Of a DNA stretch of 41,559 nucleotides, positions 28,841 to 37,490 are shown piece by piece. Made by a program: the position numbers and the translations under genes. Every line of letters starts with the position of its first letter. Positions within the stretch are counted from its first letter, which is position 1. The notes beneath the pieces are model-generated. The model saw nothing but the letters and a program-made list of their open reading frames with translations, was not told where the DNA came from and ran no database searches. This stretch comes from Elioraea tepidiphila DSM 17972 (GTDB taxonomy: Bacteria; Pseudomonadota; Alphaproteobacteria; Acetobacterales; Acetobacteraceae): positions 1 to 41,559 of the forward strand of contig NZ_KB899920.1 of the NCBI RefSeq assembly GCF_000378465.1, written 5' to 3'.

Positions 28841-29582
28841 TCAGCTTCGCCAGCACGGCGTCGGAGACCTCGAAATTGGCGAACACGGCCTGCACGTCGT
28901 CGAGATCCTCCAGCGCATCGATCAGCTTCAGCACCGAGGCCGCCTGCTCCTCATCCACCGGCGCGGTCGTTTTCGGCCGCCAGTCGAGCTTCGCCTCCTC
29001 CGGGTCGCCGAACCGCGCCGCCAGCGCATCGCGCACCGCGAACAGGTCCTCCGGCGCGCAGGTGACCTCGTGGCCGCCCTCGCCGCTCTCGACATTCTCG
29101 GCACCGGCCTCGATCGCCGCCTCCAGCATGGCCTCCGCATCCGCGGCCGCCGCCGGGTAGCGGATCACGCCGAGCCGGTCGAACATGAACGACACCGCGT
29201 TGCTCTCGCCGAGCGCCCCGCCGTGCTTGCTGAACAGCGAGCGCACGTCGGAGGCTGTCCGGTTCAGGTTGTCGGTCAGCGCCTCGACGATGATCGCGAC
29301 CCCGCCGGGACCGTAGCCCTCGTAGCGCCGCGCAACGTAGTCCTCGGTCCCGCCCTCGCCCGACGCCTTCTTGATCGCGCGCTCCACCGTGTCCTTCGGC
29401 ATATTGGCCTGGCGCGCGGCGATCACCGCGGCGCGCAGCCGCGGATTGGCGTTCGGGTCCGGCAGACCCTGCCGGGCCGAGACCGTGATCTCGCGGATGA
29501 TCTTGGCGAAGGCGCGCGCCCGTTTGGCATCCTGCGCGCCCTTGCGGTGCATGATGTTCTTGAACTGCGAATGGCCGGCCAT
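28833..29582 (-). CDS. yebC: YebC/PmpR-family protein (translation/transcription factor)
   Basis: A 249-residue protein from the ATG at 29582. It opens [20 protein letters not shown], the invariant start of the family. Also present are [36 protein letters not shown] and the [18 protein letters not shown] segment. YebC-type proteins are described as DNA-binding regulators and, more recently, as factors helping ribosomes through proline-rich stretches. It is followed directly by ruvC in the same operon. In-frame upstream sequence exists, but this ATG gives the conserved N-terminus. Confidence 0.95.
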   Translation of the reverse strand: MAGHSQFKNIMHRKGAQDAKRARAFAKIIREITVSARQGLPDPNANPRLRAAVIAARQANMPKDTVERAIKKASGEGGTEDYVARRYEGYGPGGVAIIVEALTDNLNRTASDVRSLFSKHGGALGESNAVSFMFDRLGVIRYPAAAADAEAMLEAAIEAGAENVESGEGGHEVTCAPEDLFAVRDALAARFGDPEEAKLDWRPKTTAPVDEEQAASVLKLIDALEDLDDVQAVFANFEVSDAVLAKLSA

Positions 29583-29681
29583 GGCCGCCTCGTGGTCCTT
29601 CGAGTCGTGTGCCTGGGGGGCTGTGGTCGGGCTGTGTAGCAGGGCGCGAACGGGCCGGGAACAGGGACGGGAAACCAGGGG

Positions 29682-30635
29682 GTGATCGATCGCGCGAGCC
29701 TGGAGCGGCATCAGGTGTGGGTCTATCTCGTCGCGATCGCGCTGGGTTTGGCGCTCGGCACGGCCGCGCCGGGATTGGCACCGGCCTTCGAGACCGCGCT
29801 CTGGCCGGTGCTCGGCCTGCTGCTCTACACCACCTTCACCCAGGTGCCGCTGACCCACCTCGGCGAGGCGATGCGCGACGCACGCTTCGTCACCACCGTG
29901 CTCGGCGGCAACTTCCTTGCCGTGCCGCTGCTCGTGGCCGCGCTGCTGCCGCTCGTGCCCGTCGATCCGGCGGTGCGGCTCGGCGTCGTGCTGGTGCTCG
30001 TCGTGCCCTGCACCGACTGGTTCATCACCTTCACCCATCTGGCGCGCGGCGACACCGCCCGGGCTATCGCCGTCACGCCGCTCCTGCTGCTCGCGCAGCT
30101 CCTGCTACTGCCCGCCTATGCTTGGCTGCTGGTTGGCGGCGGCGTCACCGCGGAGGTGCCGCTCGACCATGTCGCCACCGCCTTCGGCGCGCTGATCATC
30201 CTGCCGCTGGTGGGTGCCTGGCTGACCGAACGCCGCGCCGAGCGCGACGGCGGCGCGCTGATCGCCCGCCTTGCCTGGGCGCCGGTGCCGCTGCTCGCTG
30301 TCGTGGTGTTCCTGATCGCGGCCTCGCAGGTGGGCGCGGTGGCGGAGGCTTTGCCCCTGCTGGCAAAGGTCACAGTGGCGTTCGTGCTGTTCCTCGCGAT
30401 GACGCTCGCGCTTGGGGTCGGCCTTGCGCGCGCGGCCGACCTGACCGGGCGGGCCGGACGGACGCTGACCTTCAGCCTCGGCACGCGCAACTCCTTCGTG
30501 GTGCTGCCGCTCGCCCTCGCCCTGCCACCGGCGTGGCACACCTCCGCGATCGTGATCGTGGTGCAGTCGCTGGTCGAGCTGTTCGGCATGCTCGTCTTCC
30601 TGCGCCTGGTGCCGCGCCTGCTACCGGAGCGCTAG
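29682..30635 (+). CDS. Bile acid:sodium symporter / ACR3-type arsenite permease-like protein
   Basis: A 317-residue membrane protein with about ten helices, starting at a GTG at 29682 with a weak GGGG before it. The stretch [22 protein letters not shown], with a cysteine in the fourth helix region, and [17 protein letters not shown] near the end match the BASS superfamily branch annotated as arsenic resistance permeases. It may export arsenite or carry an organic anion. There is no arsR, arsC or other ars gene next to it, so the arsenic role is uncertain. It is divergent from yebC with a 99-base gap. Confidence 0.75.
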   Translation: MIDRASLERHQVWVYLVAIALGLALGTAAPGLAPAFETALWPVLGLLLYTTFTQVPLTHLGEAMRDARFVTTVLGGNFLAVPLLVAALLPLVPVDPAVRLGVVLVLVVPCTDWFITFTHLARGDTARAIAVTPLLLLAQLLLLPAYAWLLVGGGVTAEVPLDHVATAFGALIILPLVGAWLTERRAERDGGALIARLAWAPVPLLAVVVFLIAASQVGAVAEALPLLAKVTVAFVLFLAMTLALGVGLARAADLTGRAGRTLTFSLGTRNSFVVLPLALALPPAWHTSAIVIVVQSLVELFGMLVFLRLVPRLLPER

Positions 30636-30720
30636 CGCCAACGCGATCACACGCAGCCGCAATGTCGGGCTATGCTCGACACGCACGTTGTTGCTCTTCC
30701 GTGACATCCAGGAGGCGAGG

Positions 30721-32682
30721 ATGCGCCTGTCGGCACCGGTCGTCGGCCCCTACACCCCGATGGGCGCCACGCTCGTTCCCGGCGGCGCCACCTTCCGCAC
30801 CTGGGCACCGACGGCACGCAGCGTCCATGTGGTCACGGATGCGCACGTGGACGCAGACTGGTCGCGCTGCACGCCGTCGGACGACACGCGGCTTGCCCCG
30901 CTCGGCGACGGCACCTGGGGCGGCTTCGTCCCGGGCATCACCGACGGCACGCCATACCTGTTCTGGATCCAAGGCCCGGAAGGCGGCAGCGAGGGCCTGA
31001 AGCGCGACCCCTACGCGCGCGAGCTCGCGACGTGCCCCGAGTTTCCCGACTGCCCGTGCCTGGTCCGCCCGGCGCATAACTACCCATGGCATGATGCGCG
31101 CTGGCGCCCGCCGCCGTTTCATGAGCTGATCATCTATCAGCTCCATGTCGGCGTGTTCTGGGGCGCCGACCCCGAGGTGCCGCACTACGGCACCTTCCTC
31201 GACGTGGTCGCGCGCATCCCCCATCTGCGCGACCTCGGCGTGACCGCGATCCAGCTCCTGCCGATCCAGGAGTATGATGGACATTTCGGCCTGGGCTATG
31301 CCGGGCTCGACTATTTCTCTCCCGAGATGCTCTACCAGGTGGAGGATCAGGCCGAGCTCGCGCGGCATCTCGTGGCGGTGAACGCACTGCTCGCCAAACA
31401 TGGTCAGGCGCCGCTCACGCTCGCCGAGCTCGTCACGGGGCCGAACCAGCTCAAATGCCTGATCGATCTCTGCCACCTGAACGGGATCGCGGTGATCCTG
31501 GATCTCGTGTTCAACCATGCCGGCGGCGGGTTCGGTGATCGCAGCCTCTACTTCTACGACCGCCAGCCCTGGGGCGACGACAACCGCAGCCTCTACTTCA
31601 CCGACAAGGGCTGGGCAGGAGGCAAGGTGTTCGCCTACTGGCAGGCGCCGGTGCGCCAGTTCCTGATCGACAACGCCTGCTTCTTCCTCACCGAGTACCG
31701 GGCCGACGGCATCCGCTACGACGAGGTGACGGTCATCCACGAGCACGGCGGCGATCCGTTCTGCCGCGACCTCACGAGCACCGTCCGCTACGTCAAGCCG
31801 GCAGCGATCCAGATCGCAGAATACTGGAACTGGGACCGCGCCTATCCGGTCACGAAATCACCGGACGGCCTCGGCTTCGACGCCGCTCTCGGCGACCGCC
31901 TGCGCGACGCCCTGCGCGGCATGCTGGCCGAGGCTTCCGGCGGGGCAGAGGCGCATGTCCGTCTCGACCGCGTGGCCGAGGCGCTGCTGCCGCCGCCGGG
32001 ATTCCCGGCGGCCTGGACCGTGGTGCAGTGCCTGGAGAATCACGACGTGGTACGCTGGGACTACGACAGCCATGCGCCGCGCGCGCCGCGCGTGGCGGCG
32101 GTAGCGGATCCGTCGCACCCGCATTCCTGGTACGGCCGCAGTCGCGCGCGCGTCGCCACGGCCCTGCTGCTGACCGCGCCCGGCATCCCGATGCTGTTCA
32201 TGGGCCAGGAGATCCTCGAGGCGCGGCCCTGGCACGATGACATCCGCTTCTGGTCGCAGTTCCTGATCGGCTGGAATGAGGTGGACCACGTCCGCGCCAA
32301 GCGCGACTTCCTGCGCTTTGTGCAGGATCTGGTAGCGTTGCGCCGCCAACACCCCGCGCTCAGCAGCGAGGGTGTGCGCGTGCCGCAGGTTCACGAGCGC
32401 GACCGCGTCCTGGTGCTGCATCGCTGGGTCGAGGGCGAGGGCCGCGATGTCGTGGTGGTCGCGAGCGTGAACGAGCAGGCGCTCGACCACTATCCCGTCA
32501 CCCTGCCGTGGCCTGGACGTTGGCGCGAGGTGTTCAACAGCGACGTGTACGATCCGTTCCCGAACGTTGCGCCGGTGGGCAATTTCGGCGCCATACATGC
32601 CGATCCCGCCTCGGGTTTCGCCTATCCCTTCGCCGCGCGCATGCGCCTGCCGGCGAACGGCGTGATCGTGCTCACGCGCTGA
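30721..32682 (+). CDS. GH13 glucan enzyme (branching-enzyme/trehalohydrolase-like)
   Basis: A 653-residue protein from the ATG at 30721 with CCAGGAGG upstream. An N-terminal CBM48-like domain (ATFRTWAPTARSVHVVTDA) is followed by a GH13 barrel. The four conserved regions are visible: DLVFNH (Asp261), GIRYDEVTV with nucleophile Asp334, QIAEYW with acid Glu367, and ENHD with Asp442. A C-terminal beta domain completes it. The catalytic triad is intact. Domain order suits 1,4-alpha-glucan branching enzyme or maltooligosyl-trehalose trehalohydrolase; it is shorter than most GlgB. It stands alone, with no glycogen or trehalose genes near. A 30-residue insert after PEMLYQVED departs from either family's usual loop. 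Confidence 0.8.
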   Translation: MRLSAPVVGPYTPMGATLVPGGATFRTWAPTARSVHVVTDAHVDADWSRCTPSDDTRLAPLGDGTWGGFVPGITDGTPYLFWIQGPEGGSEGLKRDPYARELATCPEFPDCPCLVRPAHNYPWHDARWRPPPFHELIIYQLHVGVFWGADPEVPHYGTFLDVVARIPHLRDLGVTAIQLLPIQEYDGHFGLGYAGLDYFSPEMLYQVEDQAELARHLVAVNALLAKHGQAPLTLAELVTGPNQLKCLIDLCHLNGIAVILDLVFNHAGGGFGDRSLYFYDRQPWGDDNRSLYFTDKGWAGGKVFAYWQAPVRQFLIDNACFFLTEYRADGIRYDEVTVIHEHGGDPFCRDLTSTVRYVKPAAIQIAEYWNWDRAYPVTKSPDGLGFDAALGDRLRDALRGMLAEASGGAEAHVRLDRVAEALLPPPGFPAAWTVVQCLENHDVVRWDYDSHAPRAPRVAAVADPSHPHSWYGRSRARVATALLLTAPGIPMLFMGQEILEARPWHDDIRFWSQFLIGWNEVDHVRAKRDFLRFVQDLVALRRQHPALSSEGVRVPQVHERDRVLVLHRWVEGEGRDVVVVASVNEQALDHYPVTLPWPGRWREVFNSDVYDPFPNVAPVGNFGAIHADPASGFAYPFAARMRLPANGVIVLTR

Positions 32683-32686
32683 CGCG

Positions 32687-33496
32687 TCACTCCGGCATCG
32701 CCGGCGCGAGCCGCCCGCCCTGCCGCACCGGCGCGATCCGCCGCGCCAGTCCGGTTGCGTCGTCGGTCTCAACGAACACGCCGCAGATCGTCGCCTCGCC
32801 CTCGGCCGGCGCGAGCCGTTCGCCGGGCAGCTTCTTCACGAAGCGCAGCGACGCCCCCTCCTTCTGCATGCCGATGACGCTGTCGTAGTCGCCGCACATC
32901 CCGGCATCGCTCTGGTAGCCAGTGCCGCGCGGCAGGATCTGCGCGTCCGCCGTCGGCACATGGGTGTGCGTGCCCACCACCAGCGACGCCCGCCCGTCCA
33001 CGTGATAGCCGAAGGACTGCTTCTCGCTCGATGCCTCGGCGTGGAAGTCGATCACCGCGGCATCGACGGTGCGGCCGATCGCGTGCGCGGCGAGCAGCGT
33101 GTCGATGCCACGGAACGGGCAGTCGAGCGCATCCATGAACAGCCGGCCCATCGCGTTCACGACGAGAACCTTACGCACGCCCGCCGTGAACACGCCGGCA
33201 CCGCGCCCCGGCGTGCCCGGCGGATAGTTGAAAGGACGCAGCAGTCGCGGTTCGCCCTCGATATAGGGGATGAGCTCGCGCCGATCCCAGGCGTGGTTGC
33301 CGAGCGTGAGCACATCCGCGCCGGCGGCGAACAGCGCGCGCGCAATCTCGGGAGTGAGCCCGAACCCGTGCGCGGCGTTCTCGGCATTGATGATGACGAA
33401 CTCGGCGCCGAGCCGCGCCCGCAAGGACGGCAGCGCCGCGATCACCGCATCGCGCCCCGTGCGGCCGACGACGTCGCCGAGGAACAGGATCTTCAC
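32687..33496 (-). CDS. YmdB/TIGR00282-family metallophosphoesterase
   Basis: A 269-residue protein opening MKILFLGDVVGRTGRDAV with a metal-binding aspartate. It continues with INAENAAHGFG (Glu39, Asn40), LTLGNHAWD, DFHAEASSEKQ and GTHTHVPTAD, the complete di-metal centre of the family. Characterised members hydrolyse 2',3'-cyclic nucleotides. Its ATG overlaps the end of the formyl-THF ligase gene by four bases, so the two are co-translated; together with 6S RNA and zapA they form a conserved alphaproteobacterial neighbourhood. Confidence 0.9.
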   Translation of the reverse strand: MKILFLGDVVGRTGRDAVIAALPSLRARLGAEFVIINAENAAHGFGLTPEIARALFAAGADVLTLGNHAWDRRELIPYIEGEPRLLRPFNYPPGTPGRGAGVFTAGVRKVLVVNAMGRLFMDALDCPFRGIDTLLAAHAIGRTVDAAVIDFHAEASSEKQSFGYHVDGRASLVVGTHTHVPTADAQILPRGTGYQSDAGMCGDYDSVIGMQKEGASLRFVKKLPGERLAPAEGEATICGVFVETDDATGLARRIAPVRQGGRLAPAMPE

Positions 33497-34062
33497 GCGC
33501 GCAGTACTCCCTGTTCGGTGACGATCGCATCGAGGCGCTGATCGTGCGCCCCAACCGGCAAGGTGGCGGCCTGCTGGGAGGCATAGCCGCAGCCGAGCGC
33601 GACCACGGCACGGCGCGCCCTGAGCACCGCGAGCGTCGCGTCGTAATAGCCGGCGCCGTGGCCGATCCGCACGCCCGTTGCATCGAACGCAACCACCGGG
33701 ACCAGCAGAAAGGTCGGTGCCAAGGCCTCCGCGTCGGCGTCAGGCTGACGCGTGCCGAAGGGTCCCACCACCAGCGGATCGCCGAAGCGGAAACGGCGGA
33801 AGACCAGCGGCGTGCCGCGTTTCCCAGTCACCGGAAGCACGAGCGGATGGCCGCGTCCCGCGAGTGCGAGCATCAGCGGCCTAGGATCGATCTCGCGACC
33901 GAGCGGCCAGTACCCGGCCACGACCGCGCCCGGCGGCGGCGCGAACCGCTCCAGCACGTGGCCGGCGAGCCGCAGGCCGGCGCGCGGATCGCCGGCTTCG
34001 CGCGCGGCAAGCCCGGCTGCGCGTGCAGCCCGCTTGGCCTCGATGAGCGTGACGGTGGACAT
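33493..34062 (-). CDS. 5-formyltetrahydrofolate cyclo-ligase
   Basis: A protein of 189 residues from the ATG at 34062. A GTG at 34080 is possible but falls inside the 3' arm of the 6S RNA, so the ATG is preferred. It has the N-terminal basic helix (LIEAKRAARAAGLAAREAG), the phosphate-binding region (VVAGYWPLGREIDPRPLM) and the Mg-ATP motif GHGAGYYDATL near the end. It converts 5-formyl-THF to methenyl-THF. It lies directly downstream of the 6S RNA gene, as ygfA does in E. coli. Confidence 0.9.
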   Translation of the reverse strand: MSTVTLIEAKRAARAAGLAAREAGDPRAGLRLAGHVLERFAPPPGAVVAGYWPLGREIDPRPLMLALAGRGHPLVLPVTGKRGTPLVFRRFRFGDPLVVGPFGTRQPDADAEALAPTFLLVPVVAFDATGVRIGHGAGYYDATLAVLRARRAVVALGCGYASQQAATLPVGAHDQRLDAIVTEQGVLRA

Positions 34063-34069
34063 GGAGAAG

Positions 34070-34227
34070 CGCGGAGCCACCCTGGCCGTTGGCGGATCAT
34101 CCTCCCAAGGCCTGCTCTCAGCAGGTGGGCGCCGTGTACCGCGGCCACGACCGCGACAGGGACAGCTCCCAATGGGAAGATCACTGGCCCCGGGGATGAA
34201 GTGCCTGACGCACCGGGCAGCCCCGCG
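34070..34227 (-). ncRNA. ssrS: 6S RNA
   Basis: The 158-base stretch between zapA and the formyl-THF ligase gene can fold as one long rod. The outer stem pairs the 5' arm (34213-34227, CGCGGGGCUGCCCGG) with the 3' arm (34070-34085), 14 of 15 pairs counting G-U. A second stem further in pairs AUCUUCCCA (34173-34181) with UGGGAGGAU (34099-34107). Between these lies the middle region with GGCGCCCACCUGCUG. Length, rod shape and gene order (zapA - ssrS - fau) are those of 6S RNA, which sequesters housekeeping RNA polymerase. The exact ends are approximate; the call was made by eye. Confidence 0.78.
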
Positions 34228-34235
34228 ACCTGAAG

Positions 34236-34541
34236 CTAGGCGCGCGCCAGCTTCGACGCAACGCCGTCCAGCCTGCGCGCGAGGCGGGTCAGCCGTTCGG
34301 CCGCCTCGGCCTCGAACGAGGGGGCGGGTGCCTGCCCGGCTCGCGCATCGGCGAGTTCGTCCGCCAGCATGATCCCGGCCATCGCGAGCAGGCGCGCCTC
34401 GCCGAGATTGCCGACCTGCGCGCGGATCGAGCTCACCCGCGCATCGAGCTCGGCGCCGAGCGCCTCCAGATGCGCCTCCTGACCGTCCGGGCAGCCGAGC
34501 ACATAGGGGTAGCCGTTGATCTTCAGCGTGACCTGGCCCAT
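34236..34541 (-). CDS. zapA: Cell division protein ZapA
   Basis: A 101-residue protein opening GQVTLKINGYPYVLGCPDGQEAHLEALGAELDARV, the ZapA globular head with the conserved Y-x-L-x-C-x-x-G-x-E. A helical coiled-coil tail follows. It promotes FtsZ bundling at midcell. It comes four bases after a short coiled-coil gene and just before 6S RNA, the usual alphaproteobacterial order. Confidence 0.9.
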   Translation of the reverse strand: MGQVTLKINGYPYVLGCPDGQEAHLEALGAELDARVSSIRAQVGNLGEARLLAMAGIMLADELADARAGQAPAPSFEAEAAERLTRLARRLDGVASKLARA

Positions 34542-34545
34542 GCGG

Positions 34546-34764
34546 TCACTCCTGTTCCAGTACGGCCGAGAGCCGTGCGATCACCGCATCGAGCCGCTGC
34601 GCAGCCTCGGCCATCGCGGCGGCGGCCTCCGCGTCGGGCGGGGTCGCGGCCTGCTCCTCCGCGCGGTGCGCCAGCGCCTCGGCCACGTCCTCGAGCCGGC
34701 TCACCGCAGCCTCCAGCGCGGCGGCGGCATCGGCGAGGGTGGGCGCGGCGTGGGCGTCGGGCAT
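34546..34764 (-). CDS. Small coiled-coil protein upstream of zapA (DUF4164-like)
   Basis: A 72-residue, alanine- and glutamate-rich, almost wholly helical protein from the ATG at 34764. Heptad-like spacing of leucine and valine is seen in AALEAAVSRLEDVAEAL and AAQRLDAVIARLSAVLEQE. It resembles the short coiled-coil proteins often found just before zapA in alphaproteobacteria and may be a division-associated partner. No catalytic motif. The family name is tentative. Confidence 0.65.
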   Translation of the reverse strand: MPDAHAAPTLADAAAALEAAVSRLEDVAEALAHRAEEQAATPPDAEAAAAMAEAAQRLDAVIARLSAVLEQE

Positions 34765-34837
34765 GGCGGACTCGCGGGTTCGTGGGGCGATGCGCGACCC
34801 TAGACAGGCCGCTTCCGCAGGGTCAACAACGCCGCCG

Positions 34838-35236
34838 ATGCGGGCGGTGATCGTGCACGGGCTCGACGATGCGCGCGCGGCCCTCACAGCCGCGGCGGCG
34901 ACCGGATGCGGCGTGACGCTGCTCTCCGCGCCGGGTGCGGCCGGCTATGCCGGGTTCGGCTGGTGGCGCGCGCTGGTCGCCGCCGCGCGCGAGGCGGTGC
35001 CGGGCGTGCCGGTCGAGGACGTGCTCGACTGCGACGATCTCGCCGGCATCGCGGTCGAGGCGCTGCACGCGGGCTGCCGCGCGATCGTGTTTGCCGGCAA
35101 CGATGCCCAGGCCGCGCAACTTGCCGCCCTGGCGGCGGTCTGCGGCGCGCGGATGCTGCGCGAGCCGCCGCCCGCGCTCGATCTCGCCCTGCCGGGCGCG
35201 CGTCGCCGCCTTGCCGCCTGGCTCACCCCGGGGTGA
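34838..35236 (+). CDS. Conserved-looking hypothetical protein
   Basis: A 132-residue protein from the ATG at 34838; in-frame start codons further upstream would overlap the divergent coiled-coil gene. It reads like a Rossmann-type alpha/beta fold. It alternates short strands (MRAVIVHG, GVTLLSAPG, RAIVFAGND) with alanine-rich helices, and has a FGWWRALVAAAREAVPG segment and a CDDLAGIAVEALHAG segment. I do not recognise a function. It is divergent from the zapA group and 62 bases upstream of the aldolase gene on the same strand. Confidence 0.6.
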   Translation: MRAVIVHGLDDARAALTAAAATGCGVTLLSAPGAAGYAGFGWWRALVAAAREAVPGVPVEDVLDCDDLAGIAVEALHAGCRAIVFAGNDAQAAQLAALAAVCGARMLREPPPALDLALPGARRRLAAWLTPG

Positions 35237-35298
35237 CAGGAGCGCCGCTTTGCTCTAGGCAACCGCCATCCCGGCACCCCAGCGACGGAGACCCCGCC

Positions 35299-36219
35299 AT
35301 GCGGATCACCAGGCGCGTCAAGGACATTCTCGCCAACTACGAGAGCGACAATCCCGGCACCAAGGCCAACCTTGCGCGCATCCTGATGGAGGGGAAGCTC
35401 GGCGGCTCTGGCAAGCTGGTGATCCTGCCGGTGGATCAGGGCTTCGAGCACGGCCCGGCGCGCAGCTTCGCGCCCAACCCGCCGGCCTATGACCCGCACT
35501 ACCACTTCCAGCTCGCGATCGACGCGGGGCTGTCGGCCTACGCCGCCCCCCTCGGCATGATCGAGGCCGGCGCCGACACCTTCGCCGGCGCGATCCCGAC
35601 GATCCTCAAGGTCAACTCCTCGAACTCCCTCTCCACCACCAAGGACCAGGCGGTGACCGGCAGCGTGAACGACGCGCTCAGGCTCGGCTGTTCGGCGATC
35701 GGCTTCACGATCTATCCGGGCTCCGAGGACCAGTTCGAGATGATGGAGGAACTGCGCGAGCTCGCCGAGGAGGCGAAGTCGGCCGGGCTCGCGGTCGTGG
35801 TGTGGTCGTATCCGCGCGGGCCGATGCTGGACAAGGCGGGCGAGACCGCGTTCGACATCTGCGCCTATGCCGCCCACATGGCCGCCCTGCTCGGCGCCCA
35901 CATCATCAAGGTGAAGCCGCCGACCGAGCACCTGTCGCTCGACGCCGCGAAGAAGGTGTACGAGAAGCAGGCGATCGACGGCGCCACGCTGGCCAAGCGC
36001 ATCGAGCACGTCGTGCAGGCCTGCTTCAACGGCAAGCGCATCGTCGTGTTCTCGGGCGGCGAGGCGAAGGACCTGGACGGCATCTACGCCGAGTGCCGCG
36101 CCATCCGCGACGGCGGGGGCAACGGCTCGATCATCGGCCGCAACACCTTCCAGCGCCCGAGGGACGAGGCGCTGGCGATGCTCGCCAGGATCATCGAGAT
36201 CTACCAGGGCAAGGCGTGA
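35299..36219 (+). CDS. Class I fructose-bisphosphate aldolase (DhnA/FbaB type)
   Basis: A 306-residue barrel enzyme from the ATG at 35299. It has [16 protein letters not shown], the DhnA-type phosphate/substrate region, and [14 protein letters not shown], whose lysine (204 or 206) is the Schiff-base former. FSGGEAKD and [15 protein letters not shown] form the phosphate-binding loops at the barrel's end. It splits fructose-1,6-bisphosphate without metal. Its stop overlaps the start of thiE, so the two are translated together. Confidence 0.92.
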   Translation: MRITRRVKDILANYESDNPGTKANLARILMEGKLGGSGKLVILPVDQGFEHGPARSFAPNPPAYDPHYHFQLAIDAGLSAYAAPLGMIEAGADTFAGAIPTILKVNSSNSLSTTKDQAVTGSVNDALRLGCSAIGFTIYPGSEDQFEMMEELRELAEEAKSAGLAVVVWSYPRGPMLDKAGETAFDICAYAAHMAALLGAHIIKVKPPTEHLSLDAAKKVYEKQAIDGATLAKRIEHVVQACFNGKRIVVFSGGEAKDLDGIYAECRAIRDGGGNGSIIGRNTFQRPRDEALAMLARIIEIYQGKA

Positions 36220-36869
36220 GCGCGCCGGGGCCGGCGGATCGCTGCCGGCTCTACCTGATCACCCCACCCGCGCTCGACCCCCTCGCCTTCCGCGACACGC
36301 TCGCCCGCGCGCTGGATGCGGGCGATGTCGCGGCGGTGCAGCTTCGCCTCAAGGGCGTGGACGACGACGCGATCCGCCGCGCGGCCGACGCGCTGCGCCC
36401 CGTCGCGCAGGACCGCGGGGTCGCGTTCCTGATGAACGACCGGGCCGACCTCGCGGTCCAGACCGGCTGCGACGGCGCCCATCTCGGCCGGACCGACGGC
36501 GACCTGCGTGCGGCACGGAAGCTGCTCGGCCCCGACCGCACGCTCGGCGCGACCTGCCACGACTCCCGTCATCTCGCGATGGAGGCGGCCGAGGCGGGGG
36601 CGGACTACGTCGCCTTCGGCGCGTTCTTCCCGACCGGGACGAAGGCGACCACGCACCGCCCCGACCCCGAGATCCTGACCATCTGGTCCGAGACCACCGA
36701 GATCCCCTGTGTCGCGATCGGCGGCATCACGGCGGAGAACTGCGGCGTGCTGGTGCGCGCCGGCGCCGACTTCCTCGCCGTGATCGGCGCCGTCTGGAAC
36801 CACCCCGAGGGGCCGGAGGCGGGGGTGCGCGCGCTCAATGCCGCGATCGCGCGGGCGGCGGCGCTTTAA
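36216..36869 (+). CDS. thiE: Thiamine-phosphate synthase (ThiE-like)
   Basis: A 217-residue barrel protein starting at a GTG that overlaps the aldolase stop (GTGA). It has [65 protein letters not shown] and [11 protein letters not shown]. These are the pyrimidine- and thiazole-phosphate sites of ThiE. Two departures are noted: GAHLGRTD for the usual VHLGQ-D, and QLRLKG for Q-R-K. The aldolase-thiE pairing is common in alphaproteobacteria, where this copy may be a ThiE paralogue. Confidence 0.85.
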   Translation: MSAPGPADRCRLYLITPPALDPLAFRDTLARALDAGDVAAVQLRLKGVDDDAIRRAADALRPVAQDRGVAFLMNDRADLAVQTGCDGAHLGRTDGDLRAARKLLGPDRTLGATCHDSRHLAMEAAEAGADYVAFGAFFPTGTKATTHRPDPEILTIWSETTEIPCVAIGGITAENCGVLVRAGADFLAVIGAVWNHPEGPEAGVRALNAAIARAAAL

Positions 36870-36870
36870 G

Positions 36871-36885
36871 CCCCGCGTTTCGGGG
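36871..36885 (+). terminator. Short hairpin after thiE
   Basis: CCCCG and CGGGG pair around CGTTT directly after the thiE stop. The stem is short and has no T run, so it is a weak terminator candidate. Confidence 0.35.
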
Positions 36886-36921
36886 AAGGACGTGGCGGAT
36901 CAGCGCCTTCGCCGCGCTTGG

Positions 36922-36945
36922 CTTTAAGACTTTAATCCTTTAAGC
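36922..36945. promoter_or_regulatory. Three tandem 8-bp repeats (CTTTAAGA, CTTTAATC, CTTTAAGC) before the AbrB-like gene
   Basis: Three copies of CTTTAA plus two variable bases follow each other with exact 8-bp spacing, ending seven bases before the ATG of the AbrB-like gene. This AT-rich island stands out in GC-rich surroundings and probably holds the promoter. Tandem sites next to an AbrB-type antitoxin gene suggest self-regulation. That is an inference. Confidence 0.55.
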
Positions 36946-36952
36946 TTGGTCC

Positions 36953-37228
36953 ATGCCGACCGTGCTCAAGCTCTCCCGCCAGCGCCAGCTCACCCTCAAC
37001 CGCGCCATCGTCGCCGCCATGGGCAATCCGCGCTTCCTCGAGGCGCGCCTCAATCCCGACCGCTCGCTGACGCTGATCCCCGCCGATCGCCTGGATCTCC
37101 GCGAGGAGGTGCCGAAGGTGTACCGCGAGGCCGGGATCACCAAGGACGTGCTGATCGAGGCGCTGCGCATCGTGCAGCGGCGCGAGAAGGCGCGCGCGGC
37201 CGGCGCCGGGCGCACGGAGGATGGGTGA
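36953..37228 (+). CDS. SpoVT/AbrB-like small DNA-binding protein (antitoxin-like)
   Basis: A 91-residue protein from the ATG at 36953. Residues 3-43 (VLKLSRQRQLTLNRAIVAAM and then FLEARLNPDRSLTLIPA) follow the SpoVT/AbrB swapped-hairpin pattern: strand, QLTLN in place of QITLP, helix, then strands with a loop. The C-terminal part (REEVPKVYREAGITKDVLIEAL) is helical, as in antitoxins that clamp a toxin. No toxin gene follows on this strand. The next gene is a broken methyltransferase on the other strand. Residues from Ala-19 on are repeated almost unchanged 2,315 bases downstream. Confidence 0.6.
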   Translation: MPTVLKLSRQRQLTLNRAIVAAMGNPRFLEARLNPDRSLTLIPADRLDLREEVPKVYREAGITKDVLIEALRIVQRREKARAAGAGRTEDG

Positions 37229-37269
37229 TCTTTTTCCTATCCCATGCGGACAGGGGTGGAGTCAAGCGC
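37011..37269. repeat. Direct repeat, copy 1 (3' part of AbrB-like gene plus flank)
   Basis: Bases 37011-37200 match 39326-39515 with a single difference (A at 37142, G at 39457; Lys to Glu). The next 69 bases match less well but without gaps. They include an 18-base identical block after the stop (37234-37251, TTCCTATCCCATGCGGAC). The offset stays at 2,315 throughout. Confidence 0.9.
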
Positions 37270-37490
37270 GCCCGGCCGCAACGCGCGGGAGCGAGCGCGG
37301 TCACCCTGCGCATCATCTTCGTCCCGCTTGATCACGGCCATCGTCCGGTCCTAGAGCCGCCCCCGGCGGCGCGGCACAAACCGTCCGTTTCATAGACGGA
37401 AGACGCTCAGGGCGTGTGAGGTGGGGTCGCGTCGCCACCGCTCCCTCGGCGCATGCGACGGCCCGCCTCGCGCGCTGCCGGCCCGCCCGC

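Noticed and set aside
37237-37341. Minus-strand 34-residue frame downstream of the methyltransferase
   Set aside because: No ribosome site, no recognisable motif, and the end lies in the repeat flank; too little to call a gene.
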